64,000 nucleotides of DNA from Devosia sp. ZB163 (GCF_028613635.1 NZ_JAQRMY010000002.1:992001-1056000), one strand, 5' to 3'. Positions 28,512 through 39,673 are shown, numbered from the stretch's first letter. The notes: generated by a model from the sequence alone, not told the origin. A program made the numbers and translations.

Positions 28512-29879
28512 CCCCTCGATACGGCCGGCGAACCGCTCGGTGAAGGCCATCTTGTGCCGTGCCTCGACCCGCACCTCGTAGACCTGCCCGTTCTCGTCGG
28601 GCTCTTCCTTCTTGAGGATTTCGGCGTGGCCATAGAGCCAGCCCACATCGGCGCCGGCCGTGTGGGGAACCAGCACGCGGTAGGTGCGTCCCTGCCCGGC
28701 CAGCACCTGTTCGATCGTGGCGAGCAGCTTGTCGAGTCCCTCACCCGTCTGCGCGGAAACCGGCACCGAAGCCGCGACCTTACCGGCAGGCGTCAGCGTC
28801 GCGAGAGCCGGCATGGAGCCGTCCGGGTCCCGCGGCAGCAGGTCGACCTTGTTCCAGACCTCGATCATGGGGGTAGCCTCAGCGGAGACGCCAAGTTCCT
28901 CCAGTACCTTGAGCACATCGTTGGCCTGGGCGGCATGATCCGGATTGGCGACGTCGCGAACGTGCAGGATCACATCGGCCTCCAGCACCTCCTCAAGCGT
29001 CGCCCGGAATGCGGCGATGAGATCGGTCGGCAGGTCGGAAACGAACCCCACAGTGTCGGACAGCATGACCTGGCGGCCATGTGGCAGTTCGATCTTGCGG
29101 ACCGTCGTGTCGAGGGTTGCGAACAGCAGGTCCTTGGCGAACACCCCTGCCCCTGTCAACGCGTTGAATATGCTGGATTTTCCGGCGTTGGTATAGCCTA
29201 CCAGGGCCACGACCTGGAACGGCACGGCGTCGCGACGACCCTTCTGCTGGCCACGCGTTTGCCTAACCTTTTCAATGCGTTCTTCCAGGAGCTTGATTCG
29301 ATCCTGGAGCTGTCGGCGGTCGCTTTCCAGCTGGGTTTCACCTGGGCCGCCCATGAAGCCGAAGCCACCTGAGCCGCGTTGCCGCTCGAGGTGGGTCCAA
29401 CTGCGAACGAGCCGGCTCTTCTGGTAGTTTAGGTGCGCCAGTTCGACCTGCAGCACACCTTCTCGAGTGGCCGCTCGCTCGCCAAAAATCTCGAGGATCA
29501 GCCCGGTGCGGTCAAGCACCTTGCTGCCGGTCTCCTTCTCGAGGTTGCGCTGCTGTATGGGATGCAAGGCCGCGTCGACGAGCAGAAGCTCGATCTCGTC
29601 GGCCTTCACCCGCTTGGCAATCTCGTCGACATGCCCGCCGCCGATGAACGTGGCCGGCTTCACCTCGCGTACCTTGGCGATCTCGGAGAACACGATGTCG
29701 ACGTTGATCGCGCTCGCCAGCCCCTCGAACTCGGCCTTGCGGGCCTCGATCGTATGGTTGGCGGCGCGCCCACGCACGTCCGGAATCACGAGGCCGACCC
29801 GGGTCGGCGCCAAACGGTGATCTATGAATGCCTGCGGGCCGCCCTTTTGGGCGGCCTCATCGTCGTACTCGTCGCCCAT
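28497..29879 (-). CDS. hflX: Ribosome-associated GTPase HflX
   Basis: A 460-residue TRAFAC-class GTPase that splits stalled or stored 70S ribosomes. It has the HflX N-terminal domain (TFIGGGHVDEIAKRV), the Gly-rich linker HLERQRGSGGFGFMGGPGE, and the G domain: GYTNAGKSSIFNAL (G1), the Asp in SDTVGF (G3) and NKVD (G4). It lies nine bases after hfq, the usual hfq-hflX pair, and ends inside the convergent mazG 3' end. Confidence 0.95.
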   Translation of the reverse strand: MGDEYDDEAAQKGGPQAFIDHRLAPTRVGLVIPDVRGRAANHTIEARKAEFEGLASAINVDIVFSEIAKVREVKPATFIGGGHVDEIAKRVKADEIELLLVDAALHPIQQRNLEKETGSKVLDRTGLILEIFGERAATREGVLQVELAHLNYQKSRLVRSWTHLERQRGSGGFGFMGGPGETQLESDRRQLQDRIKLLEERIEKVRQTRGQQKGRRDAVPFQVVALVGYTNAGKSSIFNALTGAGVFAKDLLFATLDTTVRKIELPHGRQVMLSDTVGFVSDLPTDLIAAFRATLEEVLEADVILHVRDVANPDHAAQANDVLKVLEELGVSAEATPMIEVWNKVDLLPRDPDGSMPALATLTPAGKVAASVPVSAQTGEGLDKLLATIEQVLAGQGRTYRVLVPHTAGADVGWLYGHAEILKKEEPDENGQVYEVRVEARHKMAFTERFAGRIEGSDAA

Positions 29880-29888
29880 CGGCTTGCG

Positions 29889-30137
29889 TCAGTCCTCTGA
29901 CGGGGTCTCCGGATCGAACAACTGGATCGGAGCTCCCGGCATGATTGTGGAAATCGCGTGCTTGTATACCAGCTGCGATTGCGCGTCGCGTCTGAGGAGC
30001 AGGCAGAAGTTGTCGAACCAGGTGATCACGCCCTGCAGCTTGACCCCGTTCACGAGAAAGATCGTGACCGGGACCTTCTGCTTGCGAACGTGGTTGAGGA
30101 AGGCGTCCTGGAGGTTCTGGGTCTTTTCGCTGGGCAT
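29889..30137 (-). CDS. hfq: RNA chaperone Hfq
   Basis: An 82-residue Hfq, a hexameric Sm-like protein that pairs small RNAs with mRNAs. It carries the Sm1 motif ([22 protein letters not shown]), [15 protein letters not shown] and the Sm2 stretch [11 protein letters not shown], with a short acidic tail. The ATG at 30137 begins [10 protein letters not shown]; the longer frame is not conserved. About 150 bases separate it from ntrX, enough for its own promoter. Confidence 0.97.
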   Translation of the reverse strand: MPSEKTQNLQDAFLNHVRKQKVPVTIFLVNGVKLQGVITWFDNFCLLLRRDAQSQLVYKHAISTIMPGAPIQLFDPETPSED

Positions 30138-30290
30138 TCTGAGGCCTCTTCTCGCATTGTTGGGCGGGCGCGCCCTGTTGTTCGGACAGCGGCCGCCACC
30201 GCCCTGCCCTCTCACATGCCGTCACATCCCAATCGCAGGGAAACTATGGCACAGAAGATACCGAGTGCCTACCCGGCCGGGCAAGCCCCG

Positions 30291-31670
30291 CTATAGTCCG
30301 AGGGACTTGATCTTGCGGTGCAGCGCACTACGCTCCATCCCTACGAACTCGGCGGTTTTTGAGATGTTCCCGCCGAACCGTTCGATTTGCGCCATGAGGT
30401 ACTGACGCTCGAACACTTCCCGCGCATCGCGCAGCGGCAGGCTCATCAGGTGCGCCGAAGAATCGCCGTCGCCAACGGTGGGCAGGACCTCGCCGATATC
30501 CGGAGGCAGCAACGCCGCGGTGATAACCCCGTCCGCCGGCGCCTGATCCTTCACCAGGATCAGCAGGCGCTCGATCGAGTTCCTCAGCTGGCGGGCATTG
30601 CCCGGCCAGTCCTGCGCCTGCAGAACCGCCACGGCATCATCGCCGATCGACATGCTGCGCAGGTTGTGCAGCCGGCAAACCTGCTCGATGAACACCTCCA
30701 CCAGCGGTGGAATGTCCTCGCGGCGCTCCTTCAACGATGTCAGTTGGATGGGCACGATGGACAGCCGGTGGAAGAGGTCCGAGCGGAGCTGCCCCGTCTC
30801 GATCAGCGATGCCACGTTCTGCGAGCTGGATGAAATCACGCGGACGTCGATGGGCACCGCCACGGCGCCGCCAACCCGGTTGAACTTGCTCTCGACCAGC
30901 GTCCGCAGGAGCGACTGTTGCACTGGGGGCGGCAGCGTCGCCACCTCCGACAGGTACAGCGTACCGCCATGTGCCCTCTCGAGCGCCCCGACTTCGGTCC
31001 TCAGGATGCCCGACTTCTCGCGCGTCTCCCGCCCGAACAGCACGACCCCGACTTCCTCGGGCGAGTACAGCGAGCAGTTGATTTCGATGAACGGCGAGTC
31101 TGCACGCGCGCTCCTTTGGTGGATCAGTCGCGCTGACAGCCCCTTGCCCGTCCCCGACGAGCCGGAAATGAAGATGCGCGAGTTGGTGGGTGCAGATTTC
31201 TCGATGACCGCCCGCACGCCCTGCAGTGTCGGAGAGTTGCCGACCAGTTCGACGGTCTTGCTGGAGCGCTCCCGCAGGTCCGCGACTTCGTTCTTGAGCC
31301 GCGCCGACTCCATCGCTCGCTGGGTAATCAGCAGCAACCGGTCCACCTTGAACGGCTTCTCGATGTAGTCGTAGGCCCCTCGCTTGATGGCGCTGACGGC
31401 CGTCTCGACGTTGCCGTGGCCCGAGATCATCACCACCGGCATGTCGGGGTGCTGGCTCTGGAACTCGTCCAGCAGCTGCAGGCCGTCGAGCCGGCTGCCT
31501 TGCATCCAGATATCGAGGAAAACAAGGCTCGGGCGCCGTCGCGCAATTTCGTTGAGCCCCGAGTCTGCGTCATGCGCCTGACGGGTCTGGTACCCTTCGT
31601 CCTCGAGGATGCCAGCGATCAGATCGCGGATGTCGTCCTCGTCGTCGATGATCAGAATGTCGAGCGCCAT
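30291..31670 (-). CDS. ntrX: Nitrogen response regulator NtrX, with altered ATPase motifs
   Basis: A 459-residue partner of NtrY. The receiver domain (1-120) has Asp9/Asp10, phospho-acceptor Asp53 in VFLDIW and Lys105. The AAA+ domain (about 140-380) has a P-loop GSSGTGKGLSAR, but the Glu that normally follows the Lys is Gly177. There is no GAFTGA loop, as in other NtrX. Walker B reads TLYLSEVATLP, with Ser241 where the Mg-binding Asp belongs. The Fis-type HTH (NISKTAEFVGMERSALHRKI) is intact. It probably binds DNA without sigma-54 activation. Its start shares a base with the ntrY stop. Confidence 0.93.
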   Translation of the reverse strand: MALDILIIDDEDDIRDLIAGILEDEGYQTRQAHDADSGLNEIARRRPSLVFLDIWMQGSRLDGLQLLDEFQSQHPDMPVVMISGHGNVETAVSAIKRGAYDYIEKPFKVDRLLLITQRAMESARLKNEVADLRERSSKTVELVGNSPTLQGVRAVIEKSAPTNSRIFISGSSGTGKGLSARLIHQRSARADSPFIEINCSLYSPEEVGVVLFGRETREKSGILRTEVGALERAHGGTLYLSEVATLPPPVQQSLLRTLVESKFNRVGGAVAVPIDVRVISSSSQNVASLIETGQLRSDLFHRLSIVPIQLTSLKERREDIPPLVEVFIEQVCRLHNLRSMSIGDDAVAVLQAQDWPGNARQLRNSIERLLILVKDQAPADGVITAALLPPDIGEVLPTVGDGDSSAHLMSLPLRDAREVFERQYLMAQIERFGGNISKTAEFVGMERSALHRKIKSLGL

Positions 31671-34066
31671 CAGGTATTGTCCACCGCTTGCAACTGCGGC
31701 TCCTCTTGCTGTCCGCTATCGGGCCCTGCCCCGGCCGTAGCGCCGCTCCCAGTCTCGGTGGCGGTCTGCTGTTCCGCCACGGTTTCGGGAGCCGCAGGCC
31801 CCCCTTCGTCAGCCTCACCGGGCCGATTCCGCGGCAGGGTGAAGGTAAAGCAAGCGCCGATACGCCCGTTCTCGTCCGGCTCGGCGTCGATCAGGTCGAC
31901 CTTGCCGCCGTGTTGTTCGATGATCTTGGCGACGATCGCGAGCCCCAGTCCCGTGCCCTTGTCGCGGGTCGTGACGTAAGGTTCGAGCAGCCGCTGCCGG
32001 TTGTCTTTCGGCCACCCTTTGCCATTGTCGGTAACCGAAATGCGCACCTTCTCGCCTTCCGGTGCGGCAGAAACCGTGATCACCGGGTTCTTGATCGCCT
32101 CAAGCCCGGCGCCCTCGATGGCCTCCACAGCGTTCTTGATGAGGTTCGTCAGCACCTGGCTCACCAGCCGGTTGTCGAACCAAGCGACGATCGGCTGCTC
32201 CGGCAGTTCCATGTTGATGGCGACTTCCGGAAGCCGCACGCTTTCGAGGAACACCGCCTGACGGATCGAATCCGTCAGGTTCCCCTTCTCAAGCTTGGCC
32301 TCGGGCATCCGCGCGAACGACGAGAACTCGTCGACCATACGCCCGATATCGCCGACCTGCCGAATGATCGTGTTGATGCACTTGTCGAAGATGTCGAAAT
32401 CGTCGGCGAGCTTGCTGGCATAGCGTCGGCGCAGACGTTCGGCGCTAAGCTGGATCGGCGTCAGCGGGTTCTTGATCTCGTGCGCAATGCGTCGCGCCAC
32501 ATCGGCCCAAGCACCGGTGCGCTGCGCCGAGAGAAGGTCGGTGATGTCGTCGAGGGTCACGACGAAGCCCTTGCTCTCCGTCATCGTGCCTTCGCGAGTC
32601 AGCTGCACCTGGTAAGTGCGGTAGTCCGGCCCCGAGCCGATCTCGATCTGGTCGCGGATGGTGCCGCGCCGCGCCGACTTGGCGCGCTCGATGACGGGGG
32701 CCAAGGCCGGGATCACCTCGTCGATCCGCTTGCCTACCAGCGCAATTTCGTCCGCCCCAACCATCTCGGCCGCGCGCAGGTTCACCAGTGTGATGGCACC
32801 GAACGGATCGAGCCCGACGATGCCGGCCGACACGCCCTCCACCACAGCTTCAGTGAACTGGCGGCGCTTCTCGTTGGTCTCGTTGGCCTCGACAAGCGCA
32901 AGACGCTGCGACTTCAGCTGCTGCGTCATCGTGTTGAAGCGATTGGTGAGGTCGCGCAGGTCGCCCCTGCCCTCCTGCACCGGAACCCGAACGTCGAGAT
33001 CGCCATCCGACACTCGGTTGGAGGCAATCATCAGGTTTCGGATCGGGTCGACGAAGCGGTTGGCGAGCGCAATGCCGATCCAGACGGCGGCGAGCAGCAG
33101 CACAAGCGCCAGGCCGACATACATGATGGCCGACGTGATCTGGAAGACCACGCGATTGCTCTCGTAGTTCCGGTATTCCGTGATGTTCTGGTCGGTGAGC
33201 CGTGTGAACTCCAGAACCTCAGGATCAACTGGCCGCGCCACGAACAGGTACGTGTCGTCGTAGCCCCGAAGCTTGACCACCGAGCCGACCAGGTTGGTGC
33301 GCCCCGGCGCGATCTCGGTGGGCCGCCCCTCGATGACGCCCTGGGTCAGACCGGCCGGTACCCGTGGGGCCGTACCCGGCGCGTTGATCTGTGCCTTCAT
33401 CAGCGTGTCGCCGTCCGCCGAGATCAGTGAAGTGAAAGGCAGCGACCGTGTCACAGCCAGCGCTGTCAGAATGCGCTGGAACTTCACCCGATCTGTTTCG
33501 AACGTCCCGCGCGCCTGCTCCAGTTCATTGGCGACCCATATGATGTCGTCGCGCAGCACCTGCGAGTGCTCGAGCAGGTAGGAGCGCGCCACAAGCCGCG
33601 AGCTTTCCACCATTGTCCGCGTGCGTTCCGAGAACCATTGATCGAGCCCCTGGTTCAGCGAGAACATGGCGACGACAGCCACCAGCAGCGCTGGCACCGC
33701 CGCGATGCTGGCGAACATGCCGACCATTCGGATCTGCAGATTTGCGCCGGGTTGCCCCTGCATCTTTGCCTGGAACAGCAGCATCGCCTCGGTGAGAACG
33801 AGCGCAACCACCGACAGCACCAGCAGGCCGTTGACCAGCCAGATGATGGTCCAGACTTCCGGTGTCGGCTCGATATCCGAGGCGCCGGTCAGGATCAGGA
33901 ACGAGCCGGTCGTCACGAAGACCGACAGCAGCACGATGATCAGCCCGATCGTGCGCACCGCTTTGCGGCCCGTATCGCCAAACAGAACCGGGCGCATCCG
34001 CTTTGTCGCGGACGCGAGCGTCGGCTCAGGCATTGCATCGCTCGGGAGCGTGGCTTCGTGCATCAA
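31670..34066 (-). CDS. ntrY: Nitrogen sensor histidine kinase NtrY
   Basis: A 798-residue membrane kinase. Helices lie near residues 40-60, 75-95, 115-135 and 310-335, with an extracytoplasmic part between the last two. A HAMP domain follows (340-395), then PAS (about 405-510), then the dimerisation helix with His529 in [16 protein letters not shown]. The ATPase domain has NLIKNAVEAI (N box), VTDNGKG and GTGLGLAIV. A Gln/Glu/Pro-rich tail ends it. It is followed without gap by ntrX. Confidence 0.95.
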   Translation of the reverse strand: MMHEATLPSDAMPEPTLASATKRMRPVLFGDTGRKAVRTIGLIIVLLSVFVTTGSFLILTGASDIEPTPEVWTIIWLVNGLLVLSVVALVLTEAMLLFQAKMQGQPGANLQIRMVGMFASIAAVPALLVAVVAMFSLNQGLDQWFSERTRTMVESSRLVARSYLLEHSQVLRDDIIWVANELEQARGTFETDRVKFQRILTALAVTRSLPFTSLISADGDTLMKAQINAPGTAPRVPAGLTQGVIEGRPTEIAPGRTNLVGSVVKLRGYDDTYLFVARPVDPEVLEFTRLTDQNITEYRNYESNRVVFQITSAIMYVGLALVLLLAAVWIGIALANRFVDPIRNLMIASNRVSDGDLDVRVPVQEGRGDLRDLTNRFNTMTQQLKSQRLALVEANETNEKRRQFTEAVVEGVSAGIVGLDPFGAITLVNLRAAEMVGADEIALVGKRIDEVIPALAPVIERAKSARRGTIRDQIEIGSGPDYRTYQVQLTREGTMTESKGFVVTLDDITDLLSAQRTGAWADVARRIAHEIKNPLTPIQLSAERLRRRYASKLADDFDIFDKCINTIIRQVGDIGRMVDEFSSFARMPEAKLEKGNLTDSIRQAVFLESVRLPEVAINMELPEQPIVAWFDNRLVSQVLTNLIKNAVEAIEGAGLEAIKNPVITVSAAPEGEKVRISVTDNGKGWPKDNRQRLLEPYVTTRDKGTGLGLAIVAKIIEQHGGKVDLIDAEPDENGRIGACFTFTLPRNRPGEADEGGPAAPETVAEQQTATETGSGATAGAGPDSGQQEEPQLQAVDNT

Positions 34067-34128
34067 GGGCCGGTTTCGGGAACTCGGCGGGCAACCCTAG
34101 CCCGAGAGCTCAGCCTTCAGTCTAATTG

Positions 34129-34143
34129 GTGCAAAAATGTGAC
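34129..34143 (-). promoter_or_regulatory. Sigma-54-like -24/-12 element ahead of ntrY
   Basis: Read on the minus strand, TGTCAC-ATTTT-TTGCA style sequence TGTCACATTTTTGCA matches the consensus TGGCAC-N5-TTGCA at all conserved positions except the second G of the -24 pair, with the exact spacing. It lies inside the ntrC terminator, 63 bases before the ntrY start, so transcription would begin near 34119. NtrC encoded just upstream would be the natural activator. The missing G lowers confidence. Confidence 0.4.
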
Positions 34144-34160
34144 ACCCGCGAGAGGTGTCC
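34131..34160 (-). terminator. Intrinsic terminator of dusB-ntrB-ntrC
   Basis: On the minus strand GACACC and GGTGTC pair around TCTCGCG, followed by ACATTTTT. It lies about 75 bases after the ntrC stop and separates the ntrBC unit from ntrYX. Confidence 0.65.
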
Positions 34161-34232
34161 CCTGGAACCTCCGTAGGCCCTATGATGCAGAATTGCAACA
34201 GCTAAGGGGACTGCCCTCCACCTTGTGAAGGA

Positions 34233-35677
<1,445 letters not shown>

Positions 35678-35681
<4 letters not shown>

Positions 35682-36814
35682 CTGGCCAGAACCTCTTCGG
35701 TCTCAGTCTCAGTGATGGTCGCCTTGGCGGCGACGGGCAGAAGAATGCGGAAGCGGGTGCGGCCAGGACGGCTGTCCATGTCGACCACGCCACCATGATC
35801 GCCGATGATCTTGGCGACGAGCGCCAGCCCCAGACCCGACCCGTTCGACTTGGTCGTGACGAACGGATCGAACAGGATCGGCACCAGGTCGGCAGGCACC
35901 CCGGGACCATTGTCCTCGATCACGATCTCGATCGGCAGCGAGATGCGCTCCGACACGCCCTGCACTGAAATGCGGATACCCGGCCGAAATGCCGTCGAGA
36001 ACCGGATCTCGGGCTTCGGTGTGCGCTCAAGGGCTTCTGCGGCGTTCTTCACAAGGTTGAGGAACACCTGAATGAGTTGGTCCCGGTTGCCGGCAACGGG
36101 TGGGAGCGAAGGGTCGTACTCCTCATGAAAGCTGATGCCCCTCGCCACGCCGTTCCGCGCGAGCAGCTTCACCCTGTCGAGGATCACGTGGATGTTGATC
36201 GGCTCACGTTCGATCGGCCGGTCGTCGCCGAACACCTCGACGCGGTCGATGAGGTTGACGATCCGGTCCACCTCGTCGCGCACGAGGCGAGCCAGCGGCA
36301 GTTCATCCGGCGTTACGCTCTGTTCGAGCAGTTGGGCGGCGCCGCGGATGCCCGACAGCGGGTTCTTGATCTCGTGCGCCAGCATGGCGGCGAGCCCGGT
36401 AACGGAGCGCGCAGCGCCTCTGCTCACGAGTTGTCGATCGATCTTGTCAGCCATCGTCCGCTCCTGGAAGAGGAGCGCGATGCGGCCGTCGCCTTCGGAC
36501 AGGGGCGAGGCAAACACATCGACGATGCGATCGTCATCGGCTTCCGAGAAGCGCGACGAGCCGACGCGCACGCGGTACTCGGTCATCGGGCCCCGACGGT
36601 CGGCGACGGCTTGCATCAGGCCGATGATGGGCGAACCGAAGGCAATGAGGTCGTCGAGCCGCTGCCGCGTTAGAACGCTCAGTGAAGCGCCGAAGAAGGC
36701 TTCCGCGGCGTAGTTGACGAAGATGATGCTCCGGTCCTCGCTGCACACGATCACGGGCTGTGGCAGCGCCTGCAGCACAGCCGTACTGAGCGCTGGCGGT
36801 GGGACTTTGGTCAT
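35678..36814 (-). CDS. ntrB: Nitrogen regulation sensor kinase/phosphatase NtrB
   Basis: A 378-residue soluble histidine kinase without membrane helices. A PAS domain (about 12-120) precedes the H box [19 protein letters not shown] with His147. The ATPase domain shows [18 protein letters not shown] and GSGLGLALV. It phosphorylates or dephosphorylates NtrC depending on PII state. Both ends overlap neighbours by four bases (dusB upstream, ntrC downstream), a tightly coupled operon. Confidence 0.95.
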
Positions 36815-37815
36815 GCTGCGAGCCTCCGGTCGCTCGCGTATATGTCAGGTATCATCGCCTGGACCTCCTGTGGGTCCTCGGCATTGAGCAGGCTCTTGCG
36901 CACAGGCTTCTCCAGCTCGATCCCGGCGGCCTCGAGATACCAGTCGAGATGCTTGCGTGCCGCGCGGACACCGATATGGGTGCCGTAGGCGAGCAGCATG
37001 GCCTCGTAGTGCTCGGAGACGATGTCAACCAGTTCGCCGTCGCTCGGCGATGCGGCCGCTTCCCCGCCGTCGAGCTCAACCCCGATCTGTCCGACTTTCC
37101 ACGGCTGCCCCTGCGCACCGCGCCCGATCATCACGGCGGCGGCACCGGATTGCTTCAGGGCCTCGCGGGCAGCGACGAAGTCGACGATGTCGCCGTTGAC
37201 CACCACCGGGACCGCGACCGCCTCGACGACCGGGCGCACCAGATGCCAGCGAGCCTCGCCTTTGTAGAACTGCTGGCGCGTGCGGCCGTGCACCGTGATC
37301 ATCTGCGCCCCCGCATCGACCGCCCGCCGGGCCAGGTCGGGCGCATTCATATTGTCCTCGTCCCAGCCCAACCGCATCTTCACCGTGACCGGCAGTGGTG
37401 TTGCCGCCACCACCGCATCGATCAGCTTCAGGGCCTCGTCGGGCACCCGCATCAGCGCCGAACCGGCATAGCCGTTGGTGACGCGCTTGGAGGGGCAGCC
37501 CATGTTGATGTCGATGATGTCGGCGCCGGCGGCGTGGGCAATCTCCGCCCCGCGCTTCATCCATTCGGCCTCGCAGCCGGCCAGTTGCACGACGTGCGGC
37601 AGCGAGCCCGAGGTCTTCCCCAGCTTGCGGACCATGTCGTCCATGCCGGTCGCCAAAGCGTTGCTGGCGATCATCTCGGAGACGACCAGGCCTGCCCCGA
37701 ACCGCTCGGCCAGCCGCCGCATCGGTTCGTCCGTAATACCCGCCATGGGAGCGAGGAAGGCACGGTTGGGCAGTTCGTGACCAGCAATGCTCAATGCGCA
37801 GGCAAACTCAGACAA
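36811..37815 (-). CDS. dusB: tRNA-dihydrouridine synthase DusB (NifR3)
   Basis: A 334-residue FMN-dependent enzyme that reduces uridines in the tRNA D-loop. It shows FLAPMAGITDEPMRRLAERF, the catalytic Cys in DINMGCPSKRVTNGYAGSALM, ITVHGRTRQQFYKGEARW and NGDIVD. It was named nifR3 because it precedes ntrBC, as here. The start is TTG at 37815, six bases after GGGG; no conserved ATG lies near. Confidence 0.95.
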   Translation of the reverse strand: MSEFACALSIAGHELPNRAFLAPMAGITDEPMRRLAERFGAGLVVSEMIASNALATGMDDMVRKLGKTSGSLPHVVQLAGCEAEWMKRGAEIAHAAGADIIDINMGCPSKRVTNGYAGSALMRVPDEALKLIDAVVAATPLPVTVKMRLGWDEDNMNAPDLARRAVDAGAQMITVHGRTRQQFYKGEARWHLVRPVVEAVAVPVVVNGDIVDFVAAREALKQSGAAAVMIGRGAQGQPWKVGQIGVELDGGEAAASPSDGELVDIVSEHYEAMLLAYGTHIGVRAARKHLDWYLEAAGIELEKPVRKSLLNAEDPQEVQAMIPDIYASDRRLAA

Positions 37816-37986
37816 TCGCTGCCCCAGATTTGCTCATTTCCAGGAAATGCCCGCAGAATAGTCAAAAAACGCGCGCGTGCAACCACGTATCGTGGCCTGC
37901 GGCTCAGTGTCCAACATCCGTGCTTGCTGGGTAGGTGAGCCGCCGCTAGGACTGGCGGCGCCAGTAAGGGGCTCCATGTACCACCT

Positions 37987-39180
37987 ATGACAGCCGAGAA
38001 GACCATCGCCGTAGTCGTGGTCGCCGCGGGCCGCGGCGAACGCGCCTTTGCTAACGGAGGCACGAGCCCGAAGCAATACCGGGAACTCGCCGGCAGACCT
38101 GTCATCAGCCGAACCATCGCGGCCTTCCTCACCCGCAAGGACGTGTCCTGGGTCGTCCCGGTGATTCATCCCGACCATGCCGAACTCTTTGCAGCACTTG
38201 GTCTAGCCGACCCACGCCTTCTGTCTCCCGTCTCCGGCGGTGCGCAGCGGCAGGCATCAGTGCTGGCCGGGTTGACGGCGCTGAGCCCCCGGCGCCCCGA
38301 CTACGTCCTGATTCAGGACGCCGCCCGTCCGCTGGTTGACGACGACATCATCGACGGGGTGATCGCAGCCCTCCGCGAGCACGATGGCGCGCTGCCAGTC
38401 GTACCCGTGATTGACACGATCAAGCGCTCAACCGACGGACGAACCGTCACCGCAACGGAAGATCGCAACACCCTTTTCGCCGCCCAGACGCCGCAGGGAT
38501 TTCGCTTCCCGCAGATTCTCGGCGCGCACCTGCGCGCTGGCCGAATGCCGCGCGAGTTCACGGACGACGCGGCCATCGCAGAGTGGGCGGGCCTGACCGT
38601 GGCGCTGACGCCGGGCAGCACCCGCAATATCAAGATTACGCATCCAGAGGATTTCGCACGTGCGGAACGCCTCCTCGGTGGGGAGAAAGCCATGGAAACC
38701 CGCGTCGGCACTGGCTTTGACGTCCACCAGTTCGACACCGGCGACGCGGTCTCGCTGGGAGGCGTGGAAATCCCGCACACTGCAAAGCTCAAGGGCCACT
38801 CCGATGCCGACGTCGCCCTCCACGCCCTGACTGACGCGATCTACGGCGCCATGGGTGAAGGCGACATCGGCAAGCACTTCCCGCCCTCGGATCCGCAGTG
38901 GAAAGGCGCCGCCTCGACCATCTTCCTCGCCCACGCCGCCGGTCTTGTGATTGAGCGTGGCGGCCGCATCGTGAACCTGGACGTGACCATCGTCTGCGAA
39001 GCCCCGCGGATCGGACCGCATGTCGAAGCCATGAAGACCGTCATCGGCAAGACCTGCGGCATTGGTACGGGGCGCATCGCCATCAAGGCAACAACCAGCG
39101 AGCAACTGGGTTTCACCGGCCGCGGCGAAGGCATCGTCGCCATGGCCTCGGCTTCGATCGAGCTGCCCAGGGAGGATTGA
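37987..39180 (+). CDS. ispDF: Bifunctional IspD/IspF isoprenoid enzyme
   Basis: A 397-residue fusion of two steps of the non-mevalonate isoprenoid pathway. The N-terminal part (to about 230) is 2-C-methyl-D-erythritol 4-phosphate cytidylyltransferase, with VVVAAGRGERA, SPKQYREL and IQDAARPLV. The C-terminal part, from METRVGTGFDVHQF, is MECDP synthase with the metal His in FDVH and GHSDADVALHALTDA, and TSEQLGFTGRGEGI. The fusion is typical of alphaproteobacteria. The gene is divergent from dusB across 171 bases. Confidence 0.96.
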   Translation: MTAEKTIAVVVVAAGRGERAFANGGTSPKQYRELAGRPVISRTIAAFLTRKDVSWVVPVIHPDHAELFAALGLADPRLLSPVSGGAQRQASVLAGLTALSPRRPDYVLIQDAARPLVDDDIIDGVIAALREHDGALPVVPVIDTIKRSTDGRTVTATEDRNTLFAAQTPQGFRFPQILGAHLRAGRMPREFTDDAAIAEWAGLTVALTPGSTRNIKITHPEDFARAERLLGGEKAMETRVGTGFDVHQFDTGDAVSLGGVEIPHTAKLKGHSDADVALHALTDAIYGAMGEGDIGKHFPPSDPQWKGAASTIFLAHAAGLVIERGGRIVNLDVTIVCEAPRIGPHVEAMKTVIGKTCGIGTGRIAIKATTSEQLGFTGRGEGIVAMASASIELPRED

Positions 39181-39181
39181 G

Positions 39182-39673
39182 ATGACACTGCCCGAAGACA
39201 TCGCCGCCCTCGCCGTCGAAACGATCGAGGCCCTGAAGGCTGCCGGCCTCACCATCGCGACCGCGGAAAGCTGCACCGGCGGCCTCATTGCCGGCGCCCT
39301 GACCTCAGTCTCCGGCTCCTCCGACGTCGTCTATGGCGGCTACGTGACCTATGCCAACGAAGCCAAGATCGCGATGATCGGCGTGCCGTTCGGCCTGCTG
39401 AGGCAATATGGGGCAGTCTCTGAGGAAGTGGCCATGGCCATGGCCGATGGCGCCCTGACGGCGGCCGGAACGCATATCGCCGTTGCTGTGACCGGAATCG
39501 CCGGTCCGACCGGCGGTACCGCCGACAAACCTGTCGGGCTGGTGCATTTCGCCGTCGCGACCGAGGACGGCACCACGCACTTCCGGAAGATCTTTTCCGG
39601 CAACCGCGACGAAGTCCGGCACGCGACGGTCGTGCAGGCGCTCAAGCTCGTGCTGAAAGCCGCGAAAGCCTAG
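39182..39673 (+). CDS. pncC: CinA C-terminal domain protein, nicotinamide-nucleotide amidohydrolase
   Basis: A 163-residue stand-alone CinA-C/PncC domain: TIATAESCTGGLIAGALT holds the catalytic Ser and Thr, GGYVTYANEAKIAMIGVP and AVAVTGIAGPTGGTADKPVG are family marks. PncC deamidates NMN to NaMN in pyridine recycling. It starts one base after the ispDF stop, so the two are probably one transcript. Its stop TAG overlaps the stop of the convergent ratA gene. Confidence 0.92.
   Translation: MTLPEDIAALAVETIEALKAAGLTIATAESCTGGLIAGALTSVSGSSDVVYGGYVTYANEAKIAMIGVPFGLLRQYGAVSEEVAMAMADGALTAAGTHIAVAVTGIAGPTGGTADKPVGLVHFAVATEDGTTHFRKIFSGNRDEVRHATVVQALKLVLKAAKA

Noticed and set aside
31688-33430. A 580-residue open frame on the + strand opposite ntrY.
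   Set aside because: Shadow frame of a clear histidine kinase gene; no start signal or domain.
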